Below are positions 1-9,800 of a stretch of DNA of 10,237 bases, piece after piece. The translations under genes were made by a program, and so were the position numbers. Source of the stretch: Halanaerobiales bacterium. GTDB taxonomy: Bacteria > Bacillota_F > Halanaerobiia > DY22613. The DNA lies in assembly GCA_023128035.1 (NCBI GenBank), contig JAGMES010000153.1:1-10237 (forward strand), given 5' to 3'. The notes below the pieces were generated by a model. The model did not search any database. It had not been told where the DNA came from and worked only from the letters and a program-made list of their open reading frames with translations. Position 1 is the stretch's first letter, and every line of letters begins with the position of its first letter.

Positions 1-514
1 GGATTAGTTCATTTTGCCATGCTGAGAAATCCTTATACTGGATTCTTAATTCTTCTAAACTCTGGTCTTTATAAAGTTTAAAGAACTCACTAAAGAAAAT
101 ACCCATTGATGCACCATCTGAGATGATATGATGCATATCTAACATCAATAAATGTTTTTCGTCATATTTTACGAGTCCAACACGTAATAATGGTGATTTA
201 CTTAAATCAAAAGGCCTAATAAACCTTTTAATGATCGTTTCAAGTTCATCAACACTACCAGATTTTATATATTCAATCTCAAAGTTAACATCATCATGAA
301 TTCTTTGAACTACTTCACCATCAATTACTTCAAATGTTGTCCTAAAAGATTCGTGTCTTTCAACTAATGTTATAAATGTATCTTCAAATCGCCCTTTATC
401 AATATCACCTTCAACCATCATTATGCTAGGAATATTATAAATAATATTGTCCCCTTCTAACTCTCCTAGAGCAAACAAACGTTTTTGTGCAGATGATACA
501 GGATAGCATCCTGA
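1..514 (-). other. Condensation domain 3 (LCL type), truncated by window edge
   Basis: Residues about 1058-1228 of gene 2: YPVSSAQKRLF, RHESFRTTF and HHIISDG (1185-1191) are present, then the window ends soon after QYKDFSAWQNEL. It resembles condensation domain 1 of gene 1 motif by motif. It shows that at least a third amino acid is added by the part of the protein outside the window. Confidence 0.92.
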
Positions 515-3500
515 TGGATAATATTCATACTCAGGATCTCTCATTTCTACTGGTTTAATCGATGCATAAATTGTTTTTTCTTTTCCAGTAATATAATCAA
601 CAAGTTTCTTTATGGTTGGGTGCTTAAAAATAACTTTCATAGGTATTTCTACATTAAATTCTTTTAATAACTTAGATGCAAGGCGTGTTGCTTTTAATGA
701 ATGTCCACCCAATATAAAAAAGTTATCATTAATACCTATCTTATCGACATGTAATATTTGAGACCAGATAATTGCCATTTTTTCTTCTGCTTCATTGGTT
801 GGTGCAACATATTCTGTACCTACTACTAGATTTCCATCTGGTTTTGGTAAAACTCTGCGATCAATTTTACCATTTGGGGTTAGTGGTACTTTTTCTAATT
901 GAACAAAGTCTGCTGGAACCATGTAATTCGGTAACTCTCTGCCTAAATATGCTTTTAACTCTGCAATGGATAGTTCACTATCACTTATGATATATGCACA
1001 GAGATATTTGTCACCACTGTCATCAATCCAGTCAATAACAACTGCCTCTTTAATTTCCTCATGGCTCAATAATTGATTTTCAATCTCTCCAAGTTCGATT
1101 CTAAATCCTCTGATCTTAACTTGATTATCAATACGTCCTAAGAATTCAATATTACCATCAGGAAGCCATCTGGCAAGATCACCAGTTTTATACATTCTAG
1201 TTTCTGGAATAAACGGATTAATCCTAAAAGGATTTTGGACAAATTTTTCTTCTGTTAATTCTGGTCTATTCAGATAACCTCTAGCCAAGCCATCCCCAGC
1301 TATACATAATTCACCTGAAACTCCAATTGGTTGTACCTTATTATTTTTATCTAGAATATATACCTGTAAATTTGCAATCGGCTTGCCTATTGGAATGTTA
1401 TTATAACTCTCATTTACAACCAAACTTGTCGTAACGACTGTATTTTCAGTTGGCCCATAATTATTGACAAGTTGGTAACTTTGTTTTCTATAATTTTTCA
1501 GCTTGTCTCCCCCAGTAAGTAAAAATCTTAAGGAATTATTATCAACTTCCATAAATTGTTCACACATCTGGGTTGGTAAAAAGCTGATCGTTATTTTATT
1601 ACTTTCATAGTATTCATTTAATTTATTAATATCAAGTCTAATTTCATTACCTATAATATGAATAGTGGCTCCACTAATTAAATAAGGGAAAATTTCCCAA
1701 ACTGATGCATCAAAACCAAATCCTGCATATTTAGTGGTATTATCATCAAATGTCACTGCATAATAGGTATTATGCCATATAGCCAAGTTTACTAATGATT
1801 TATGTTCAACCATTACTCCTTTTGGTTTTCCTGTAGAACCTGAAGTATAAATTACATAAGCTAAATCATTAGCCGAATTAATTATAGTTAGATTATTGTC
1901 TTCTATCATTTCTATTTTTTCAACATCGATATTAATAATTTCACCAGCAAATTTTATTTTGTCACTCAAATGATGTTGAGTCAACAAAATTTTGGCCTGA
2001 CTATCATTGAGCATATATTCTACTCGATCAGCAGGGTATTGAGAATCAATAGGTAAATACGCTCCACCAGCTTTTAAGATACCCATAATCCCTATGATCA
2101 TTTCTAGGGATGGCTCAACCATAATTGCAACAATCTGATCTGAGCCAATACCCTTTTCTCTCAATACTTTTGCTATTTGATTAGCTTTTTCATTCAATTC
2201 CTGATATGTCAACTTCTGATCTTCAAAGACAACAGCACTATTGTCAGGTGTTCTTAAAACCTGTTCTTCAAATAATTGCAAAATTGTCTTTTCCTTTGGA
2301 TACGCTACTTTTGTATCATTAAACTCATAGAACAATCGTTGTTTTTCGGTTTTTGATACAATACAGATTTGATTAACCAATTTTTCTGTCTCAATCATCA
2401 TTGTATCAATCAATTGAACCATATTTTGTAGCATTCTTTCTATCATCTCTGATGCAAATAATTCTACATTATAATGAAACTTTAACGTAATTTTTTCTTC
2501 ACTTGCTATTAAATCACCAACCGTTACCATTACAACAAGATCATAATTTGACAACTCAAATATTGAATCCAAACTAAGTTTAAAATCCAAGTCATTATTT
2601 TTAAGTGCACTATTCATTGGATAGTTTTCAAATAGAAAGATCGAATCAAATAATTTTTCGTAATTACTTACTTGCTGAATTTCAGCCAGTGATACATAAT
2701 CATATTCCCTAATTTCAACTAATTGGTCATTTACTTTGGTTAATAAATCTTTAACCGTATCATTAATCTCTGATTTAACTATCAAAGGTAACGTATTCAT
2801 CATCATTCCTACAATATCTTCTATATGTTCAATTTCAGTAGAACGTCCTGATACAGTTACACCAAAACAACTTTCATCAATATTGTTATATTTTTGCAGC
2901 AATACACCCCACGCTGTCTGAAATAAAGTATTAAGAGTTAAATTATTTTTCTTACAAAAGCTACTTATCTCAATTGACTTTTTTTCATTAAACTTAATTT
3001 CTTTGGTCACAACATCTGTAATAAGTTCTTCTTTCTTTACCCCACTTCCATATGGTAGGTGACTTGGTTCTGAAAAATCTTTCATGTAAGTTTCCCAAAA
3101 TTTCAAACCTCTTTTTTTTGTTTTACCTTTCAACCAATCCAGATAATCACTAAACTGTACCTTTGGTTCACCAGGTAAAGGTAACTGATGAGATAGGCTA
3201 TGATAAATGTTAACTAAATCTTCCAATATAATCTGTACACTCCATCCATCCAATAATATATGATGAAATGTCCAGCACATTAAATATTTCTGAGAAGATA
3301 ATCTTACTAAAGAAAGTCTATTCAATATTCCCTTTTCAAAATCAAATCGTTGTTTCAAATCCTCTTTTTTAAAATTACGAATATATTTTTCTTGCTCTAA
3401 TTCTGTTAGATTTGATGTATCATATATATATAGTTCAGCCTCTTTCTCTTTTAAAACAACCTGAACAGGTTCTTTAACTTGTTTCCAAAGAAAATCAGTC

Positions 3501-3685
3501 CTCAAAATTTCATAACGATCAATAACAGATTGCCATGCTTTTTTCAATAAATTTACATTAACATCTCCTTCAATGTTAATACAAATCTGCTCATAATAGC
3601 TCATACCCTCTTCATTTAAAAGAGTATGAAACAGTAGTCCTTCTTGCATTGGAGTTAACATATTTAATTTAATCGCCTGTTTCAC
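1..3685 (-). CDS. NRPS elongation module and start of the next (C-A-PCP-C), partial
   Basis: The frame is open from the GTG at 3685 to base 1 (1228 codons seen), so the C-terminus lies outside the window. Domains by residue: condensation about 8-450, with LTPMQEGLLFH near the N-terminus and HHILLDG at 141-147, the DCL style found after epimerisation domains; adenylation about 455-945 (TSGSTGKPKG from 614, FDASVWEIF from 658, YGPTEN 743-748, Lys940 in NGKIDR); carrier about 955-1030 (LGGHSL, Ser996); second condensation from about 1058 (YPVSSAQKR, HHIISDG 1185-1191), cut off by the window edge. The ten-residue specificity code reads DAWFLGNVVK, the classic leucine code. The gene lies 40 nt below gene 1 on the same strand, so the two are probably co-transcribed. 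Role by inference: accept acyl-D-residue from the gene 1 enzyme, add L-Leu, and pass the chain to a third module. GTG is the only plausible in-frame start after the TAA at 3706-3704. The rest of the protein is unknown. Confidence 0.93.
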   Translation of the reverse strand, partial: MKQAIKLNMLTPMQEGLLFHTLLNEEGMSYYEQICINIEGDVNVNLLKKAWQSVIDRYEILRTDFLWKQVKEPVQVVLKEKEAELYIYDTSNLTELEQEKYIRNFKKEDLKQRFDFEKGILNRLSLVRLSSQKYLMCWTFHHILLDGWSVQIILEDLVNIYHSLSHQLPLPGEPKVQFSDYLDWLKGKTKKRGLKFWETYMKDFSEPSHLPYGSGVKKEELITDVVTKEIKFNEKKSIEISSFCKKNNLTLNTLFQTAWGVLLQKYNNIDESCFGVTVSGRSTEIEHIEDIVGMMMNTLPLIVKSEINDTVKDLLTKVNDQLVEIREYDYVSLAEIQQVSNYEKLFDSIFLFENYPMNSALKNNDLDFKLSLDSIFELSNYDLVVMVTVGDLIASEEKITLKFHYNVELFASEMIERMLQNMVQLIDTMMIETEKLVNQICIVSKTEKQRLFYEFNDTKVAYPKEKTILQLFEEQVLRTPDNSAVVFEDQKLTYQELNEKANQIAKVLREKGIGSDQIVAIMVEPSLEMIIGIMGILKAGGAYLPIDSQYPADRVEYMLNDSQAKILLTQHHLSDKIKFAGEIINIDVEKIEMIEDNNLTIINSANDLAYVIYTSGSTGKPKGVMVEHKSLVNLAIWHNTYYAVTFDDNTTKYAGFGFDASVWEIFPYLISGATIHIIGNEIRLDINKLNEYYESNKITISFLPTQMCEQFMEVDNNSLRFLLTGGDKLKNYRKQSYQLVNNYGPTENTVVTTSLVVNESYNNIPIGKPIANLQVYILDKNNKVQPIGVSGELCIAGDGLARGYLNRPELTEEKFVQNPFRINPFIPETRMYKTGDLARWLPDGNIEFLGRIDNQVKIRGFRIELGEIENQLLSHEEIKEAVVIDWIDDSGDKYLCAYIISDSELSIAELKAYLGRELPNYMVPADFVQLEKVPLTPNGKIDRRVLPKPDGNLVVGTEYVAPTNEAEEKMAIIWSQILHVDKIGINDNFFILGGHSLKATRLASKLLKEFNVEIPMKVIFKHPTIKKLVDYITGKEKTIYASIKPVEMRDPEYEYYPSGCYPVSSAQKRLFALGELEGDNIIYNIPSIMMVEGDIDKGRFEDTFITLVERHESFRTTFEVIDGEVVQRIHDDVNFEIEYIKSGSVDELETIIKRFIRPFDLSKSPLLRVGLVKYDEKHLLMLDMHHIISDGASMGIFFSEFFKLYKDQSLEELRIQYKDFSAWQNELI
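597..823 (-). other. Peptidyl carrier protein 3
   Basis: Residues about 955-1030 of gene 2. NDNFFILGGHSLKAT contains the phosphopantetheine Ser996. The LGGHSL form is usual for carriers followed by an LCL condensation domain and not by epimerisation, in agreement with what comes next. Confidence 0.92.
785..843 (-). repeat. Direct repeat copy in adenylation-carrier linker (gene 2)
   Basis: These 59 nt match 5358-5416 at a fixed offset of 4573 with only two mismatches (positions 795 and 821). The repeat encodes the linker between the adenylation and carrier domains (PDGNLVVGTEYVAPT and the next few residues), which is almost identical in the two modules. It probably marks module duplication or gene conversion and not a mobile element. 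Confidence 0.85.
851..2323 (-). other. Adenylation domain 2, leucine code DAWFLGNVVK
   Basis: Residues about 455-945 of gene 2, with intact core motifs. Aligned by eye to GrsA-PheA, the code residues are Asp659, Ala660, Trp663, Phe702, Leu723, Gly725, Asn742, Val750, Val751, Lys940. The string equals the published Leu code, as found for example in the first A domain of microcystin synthetase McyB. The domain is very like adenylation domain 1 from FDASVWEIFPY to the carrier, and the two clearly share a recent ancestor. Confidence 0.88.
2336..3664 (-). other. Condensation domain 2 (DCL type)
   Basis: Residues about 8-450 of gene 2. LTPMQEGLLFH near the N-terminus and FHHILLDGWS (140-149) are the forms typical of DCL domains downstream of epimerisation domains. 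The catalytic second His of HHxxxDG is residue 142. It should accept an acyl-D-residue donor and couple it to L-Leu on the carrier of the same protein. Only about nine residues precede the first motif, which is short for an acceptor docking segment. Confidence 0.9.
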
Positions 3686-3725
3686 TGCATCATCCTCACT
3701 TCCTTAAGAATTTTTCAAAAAAGTA
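3686..3725 (-). promoter_or_regulatory. 40-nt intergenic junction with ribosome binding site of gene 2
   Basis: Read on the minus strand, AAGGAAGTGAGG spans 3705-3694 and ends 8 nt before the GTG at 3685. Two tandem ATG codons (3693-3688) lie between, in another frame. They open a mini-frame (Met-Met-Gln-stop) whose TGA at 3684-3682 overlaps the GTG. An in-frame TAA at 3706-3704 rules out a longer gene 2 product. No hairpin or terminator is seen, so read-through from gene 1 is expected. Confidence 0.75.
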
Positions 3726-3803
3726 TTATGAAAAATTATATAATTGGGAAATAATATCAATATCGTCTTCGTCTAATTTATTTTCTACTCCAAAATCTGA
3801 TGC
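3726..3803 (-). other. C-terminal donor docking (COM-like) tail of gene 1
   Basis: The final residues 2139-2164 (TASDFGVENKLDEDDIDIIS, then QLYNFS) lie after the last E motif and are rich in Asp and Glu with spaced hydrophobics. NRPS subunits ending in an E domain commonly carry such a short helical tail, which binds the N-terminus of the partner C domain. The partner would be the gene 2 protein. The assignment rests on position and composition only. Confidence 0.6.
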
Positions 3804-6800
3804 TGTAAATGATTGATCTGTTTTATTCATACAATGAGTAAGAATTTCGCCCATATTTCTTACATACATTTCTTTAATCTTTTGCATCAAATCATCACTA
3901 ATCCATCTGGTATTGTAACTAATAGTTAATCGTAATTTACCATCAATAACCATTCCGTTTATATCAATTAAATATGTGTGTTGATTGTTAATATGAAAAT
4001 ACATTCCAGCATCTTCATTGCATCCTGATAACAATTGATTATCTGATTCTTTAATATTACTAAAACTATTATCAAATTGGCCCAGGTAATTAAACGATAT
4101 TTCTGCTTTTAACTCCTGTAACTGTGTATAACCTCCAAGATATTGAGCAATTCCGTATTGAACTCCCTTATTTGGGATTCTCCTTAGATTTTCTTTAACA
4201 TGTTTAATGGTTTTCTCTATACTTTCTTTCTTTTCTAAATAAACCAGGAATGCACTGGTAAACCAACCAATAGTTCTAGTCAAATCAGTATCATCCATTA
4301 TTTCTTCTCTACCATGCCCTTCAAGATTCAATAAGATATTATCTGTTCCTAATACTTCAGTAAATGTCATAATTAAAGCAGATAAAAGTACATCATTAAT
4401 CTCGGTATTATATGCACGATTTACTTTAGTTAACAATAATTCAGTCTGGTTTTCATCTAACTCAATCAATAATTCGTCATGATCTCGTAAGTAGTTTTCG
4501 TTAACTGGCATTTTAACAAGAGATTGTATTTTTGTTTGATCAATTTTTTCCCAATATTCAATATCAATTTTATCACTCATTGCATACTCACTTAATCGCT
4601 GACTCCATTCTTTAAATGAAGTTGTCTTTGCTGGGAGTTCTTTTCTAAGATATGACTTATATAAATTTTCAATATCTTCAGTTAAAATTCTCCAGGATAC
4701 ACCATCGATAACCAGATGATGAATTGCAATCAGTAAGCGTTTTCCATGTTCACCTAAATCAAATACAACCGCTTTAATCAGTAAATCGGTTTCAAGATTC
4801 AAACTATCCTGTACCGCTTCACTAATCTTTTTCAATTTCTCTCTTTGTACAGAATATTTATCTTTTGTTAAATTCACAAATTCCAGTTTAAAATCAACTT
4901 CATCAATTTTTCGATTGTACTGAACAATCTGTCCTTCTCTAACTTTATAACTCATTCGTAACACATCATGATGTGCTATAATCTTTTTAAATACTTTTTC
5001 TAAACGTTCTAAATCCACATCAGTCTTTACTGAAAATAAATTGGTCTGATTAAAGTAATGCTGATGATGTAATTTTTGTTCAAAGAACCATTTTTGAATC
5101 GGAGTTAAGAGTACTTCACCTTCAATTTCTTTTTGCGAGATCATCTTTTTCTGCTTTCCATAATCCACATTTTTCAATAATTTAGAGATTACTTTATACT
5201 TAAATACATCTTTTACTGTTAAATTGATTCCCTGCTCTTTAGCTCTAGCCAAAATCTGAATTGCCTTAATAGAATCTCCACCCAATTCAAAGAAGTTATC
5301 ATTAATTCCAACCATTTCAGTTCCTAATATGTTTCCCCATATTGTTGCCAATTTTATTTCTGCTTCAGTGGTTGGTGCAACATATTCTGTACCCACTACT
5401 AGATTTCCATCTGGTTCAGGTAATGCTTTTCGGTTGATTTTACCATTCGGAGTTAATGGCATTTTCTCTAAATGACTAAAATATGATGGAATCATATTTT
5501 CAGGAAGTTTTTCATTTAGATACATTCTTAATTCAGTTACTGATAGTTCACGATCCGAAACTATATATGCGCATAGATATTGATGATTATTATGATCTGT
5601 TCTCTCAATGACTACTGTTTCTTTAACCTGATCATGCTTCAATAATTGGTTTTCAATTTCACCCAATTCGATTCTAAAGCCTCTGATTTTCACCTGATGG
5701 TCTATTCTTCCTAAAAATTCTATATTCCCATCAGAAAGCCATCTTGCTAAATCCCCTGTTCGGTAAGTTCGTTCACCATTTTGCTTAATCGGATTTAATA
5801 TAAATTTTTCTGCTGTTAACTCAGGTCTGTTTAAATATCCCCGTGTTAGACTATCTCCAGAAATACATAGCTCTCCTGGGACACCGATTGGTTGTAAAGC
5901 ATTATTTTTATCAAGTATAAATACCTGTGTGTTAAAGATAGGTTTACCAATTGGTATATTATCAAGCTTTTCTTTAACTTCATAATTTGTCGAAACAACT
6001 GTAGATTCGGTAGGGCCATAGTTATTAATCAATCTATATCTTTGAGGGATATAAGATTTTAACTTATCTCCTCCTGTATAAAGAATTCTTAATGATTGAT
6101 TGTTTAATAACATAATTTGCTCACAAATCTGAGTAGGTAAAAAGCTTATTGTAATATTATTAGCTTCATAATATTCGTTCAATTTTTGAATATCCAATCT
6201 AATCTCATCATAAATGATATGAATTGTCGCACCCTTCACTATGTATGGGAATATCTCCCAAACGGAAGCATCAAAACTAAATCCAGCATATTTTGTACTT
6301 TGATCTAATGATGTCACTGAATAATAGTCAACATGCCACCATATTAGATTGACCACTGATTTGTGTTCCACCATTACTCCCTTTGGTTTACCAGTAGAAC
6401 CTGATGTATAAATGACATAAGCTAAATTCGTAGAATCAGTAATACTTTCTAAATTTGAAGTATCTTCTATATATATTTTTTCATCTGTTAAATCAATTAT
6501 TTCTCCTGTAAAACTCAACTGTCTAGCTAAATGGCCCTGTGTTAAAAGAACCCGGGTATCACTATCTTTAAGCATATACGTAATTCTTTCTTCTGGATAA
6601 GCTGGATCAATAGGTAAATAAGCACCACCAGCTTTTAAAATACCCAGAATACCTACTATCATCTCTAAAGACGGTTCTACCACTATTCCTACAATCTGTT
6701 CTGCTGTTACTTCTCTTTTACGCAATACTCTCGCCAATTGATTAGCTTTGGCGTTCAACTCACGATAAGATAAATAATCTGCTTCGCAGCTTTTGTTACC

Positions 6801-9800
6801 TTTAAAAACAACAGCAATATTATTCGGTCTATTTTCAACCTGTTCTTCAAACAATTGTTGAATTGTTTTTTCTTTAGGATAATCATTTCTGGTATTATTG
6901 AATTCGTTTAAAATCTGTAATTTTTCTTCTTCAGAAATCATCTCAATATCTGCTATCTTTAATTTTGGATTTTCAACAATTTCACGAAGAATATTTACAA
7001 AATGGGAAGACATTCGTTCAATTGTTTCTTTCTTAAATAAATCTGTACTATATTCAAACTCCAAACGGATATGATCATCAGATTCAAACGCATATAAAGT
7101 AAGATCAAACTTAGCTGTTTTATTTCTATATTCATAAGGCTCAAACTTTAAATCATCCACATTCATTTCAGAAAGATTCGTATTTTCCAAAACAAATACT
7201 ACATCAATCAGTGCATTCCGATCCTGATTTCTCTGAACCCCCAACTTTTCCACTAACATATCAAATTGATAATCCTGATTTTCATATGCTTTCAATGAAT
7301 TTTCCTTTACTTCAGCTAAGAAATCTACAAATGTTTTCGTTCCTTTGACACTATTTCTCATTGCTAACGTATTAACAAACATTCCAATCATATTTTCTAA
7401 ATCAGAATGACTTCTTGCCGCAACAGCAGTTCCTATTAATATATCTTCTTGACCTATATATCTTGATAAAAGCAAATTAAAGGAAGCTAATAGCACCATA
7501 AAAACGCTAGCATCTTCTTTTTTAATTAAATGATTTAACTGAGAAGTAAGTTCCTTACATAGCTTAATTTTGATTGTCTCACCAGCAAAACTTTGTACTA
7601 CTGGGCGTACATGATCAGTTGGTAGATTCAATACAGGAACTTCATCTTCAAACTGACTAAGCCAGTATTTTTCCTGCTCTTTATAAATTTCTCCATCAAA
7701 TAGTTGTTCTTGCCATACCGTAAAATCTTTATACTGTATTGTTAATTCAGGTAAATCTTCACCTTTATAAAGTTGAATTAATTCATCTATAAAAATTCCT
7801 ATTGATGTACCATCTGAAATAATATGATGCATATCAAACATAAATAAATATTGATCGTTAAACTTGATCAGACTGGTTCGAATCAAAGGAGCTTTGCTTA
7901 AATCAAATGGTCTAACAAACTCTGCAACAATATTTTCTAACTCATTGTCTCCGACTACCATTTCAACAATATCCAGTTCCATATTTTTATTAATCCTCTG
8001 CATCAATTGACCATTAATCATTTCAAAAACAGTTCGTAAAGAATCATGCCGTTTTAGAATTTCCTTTAAGGCATCTAAAAACCGTTCTTTATCCAATTTA
8101 CCAGAAATAATCATCATGTATGGGAGATTATAACTTGTCTGATCACCTTCTAGTTGACTCACAGCATATATTCTTTTTTGCGCTGACGATACTGGATAAT
8201 ATTCTTTTTCTTCTATTACTACAATTGGTGAATACTCAGATCTTTTTGCTTTCCCAATATACTCAGCCAAGTCTTTCAATATAGGAATCGCAAAAACTTC
8301 TCTAATTTCCAATTTTACATTCAGTTCCTTATGAACCTTATAAGAAACAGATGCTGCTTTTAGTGAGTTTCCACCCATGTCAAGGAAGTGATCATAAATG
8401 CTAATTTTTTCAATGCCAAAAATTTCAGACCAAATTTCAACAAGTATATTTTCAATTGAGTTTGTTGGCAAGCCAACTTGTTTATTGTTCAATTCTTCAT
8501 TAATGTAAAAATCAATCTTTTGAATTAATTCATCAAACACACTATCCTTATATTGAGAACCTAATTTATATCTTTGTATTTTTCCACTTCTGGTCTTTGG
8601 TATTTCCTTAACTGGTACCACGTCTACTAGTTCTAACCCCATTTTTTTATTGATATGTTTCTTTATATTCTTTACAAGTGGAATAAAATCTTTTATATCC
8701 TTATCCTGATCATAGACCACAAAACCAATAATTTTTTCGCCTCGTTCTTTCTCATCTGTAATCCCACAGACAGCTATTTTTCCTTCTTCAATTCCTGTAA
8801 CTCCTAATGCTACCCTTTCAATATCATGTGGAAAATAATTTACACCATTAACAAAAATGATATTCTTAGCTCGACCGGTAACAATTACCCGGCCATTCCT
8901 CATAAAACCAACATCACCCGTCATCAACCAACCATCCTCTGTAAAAGATTTCTTATTTGCCTCAGGGTTTTTATAATATCCAGTAATTACATTCTTGCCT
9001 TTCGCCTGAATATAACCTACTATATTTTCACCTAAGATCTGATTATTTTTATCGCAGATTCGTACGCTGCAGCACTCAATCGGTGCCCCAACATCAACAA
9101 ATACTGCACTATTATCATCATCTTTATTTATATCTTTGACAGCATTTCCAATTAAAATTGATCTTCGATCTATGTTATAGTAACCAAATTCTTCACCATC
9201 TGGCTTCATAGTGATTATCAAACCAGTCTCAGTCATTCCATAGCATGGCAACATCGTGGTTCGCTTTAAACCATATGGAGCCAAACAATCTAAAAACTCA
9301 TTACATAAATCAGCTGAAATTGGTTCTGCAATATTAAATATTGAACGCACACTGGATAAGTCCCATTTTTTTGCATTTTGACATTGAAAAAATTCAAGGA
9401 AATGCTTATAACCAAAATTAGGTGAGGAAAGGATAGTAGCTTGAAGTTCGTGTGTTTTTGAAAACCATAACTGTGGATTTGTTAAAAATAATTCTGTAGA
9501 GATGAGGTATTGATTGCTTTGAACAAAAAAAGGTATGAAATGAAATCCGCTAAGACCCAAAATATGTGTCAAAGGTGTCCAACTCAAATAAATATCATCA
9601 GAAGTAGCAGAAGAAGCATGGATAATTGAATCAATAACGGCAAGTAAATTTGTATGAGTTAAGATAATTCCCTTTGGATCTCCTGTCGAACCTGAAGAAA
9701 ATAACATAACAGCTGGATCATCATTCTTTCCTGCATAGATGATTCCTTCTCTTTCATTCTCCATTATCTTATCAAGCATAACGTTATTTTTCTTCATTAC

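Noticed and set aside
785..843. Mobile element or attachment site repeat
   Set aside because: The repeat lies in frame within homologous coding sequence of two modules and has no inverted ends or transposase. Module duplication is the simpler explanation.
772..990. Plus-strand open frame of 72 codons
   Set aside because: It is antisense to the adenylation-carrier region of gene 2, has a Leu-rich low-complexity product and no convincing ribosome binding site. It is a shadow frame.
2736..2921. Plus-strand open frame of 61 codons
   Set aside because: It is antisense to the DCL condensation domain of gene 2, which is intact here. No family resemblance or translation signal was seen.
3686..3725. 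Terminator or separate promoter between the two genes
   Set aside because: The T-run and A-run (TTTTTTGAAAAA on the minus strand) leave no room for a hairpin loop and lack a GC stem. No convincing -35/-10 pair fits in 40 nt.
3804..5123. Reading the last domain of gene 1 as a condensation domain
   Set aside because: HHxxxDG alone would fit both, but EGHGRE, TRTIGWFT and FNYLGQFD are E-domain motifs, and the preceding carrier has the LGGDS form.
8826..9035. Plus-strand open frame of 69 codons
   Set aside because: It is antisense to conserved A8-region motifs of the loading domain, so the minus-strand reading explains the sequence.
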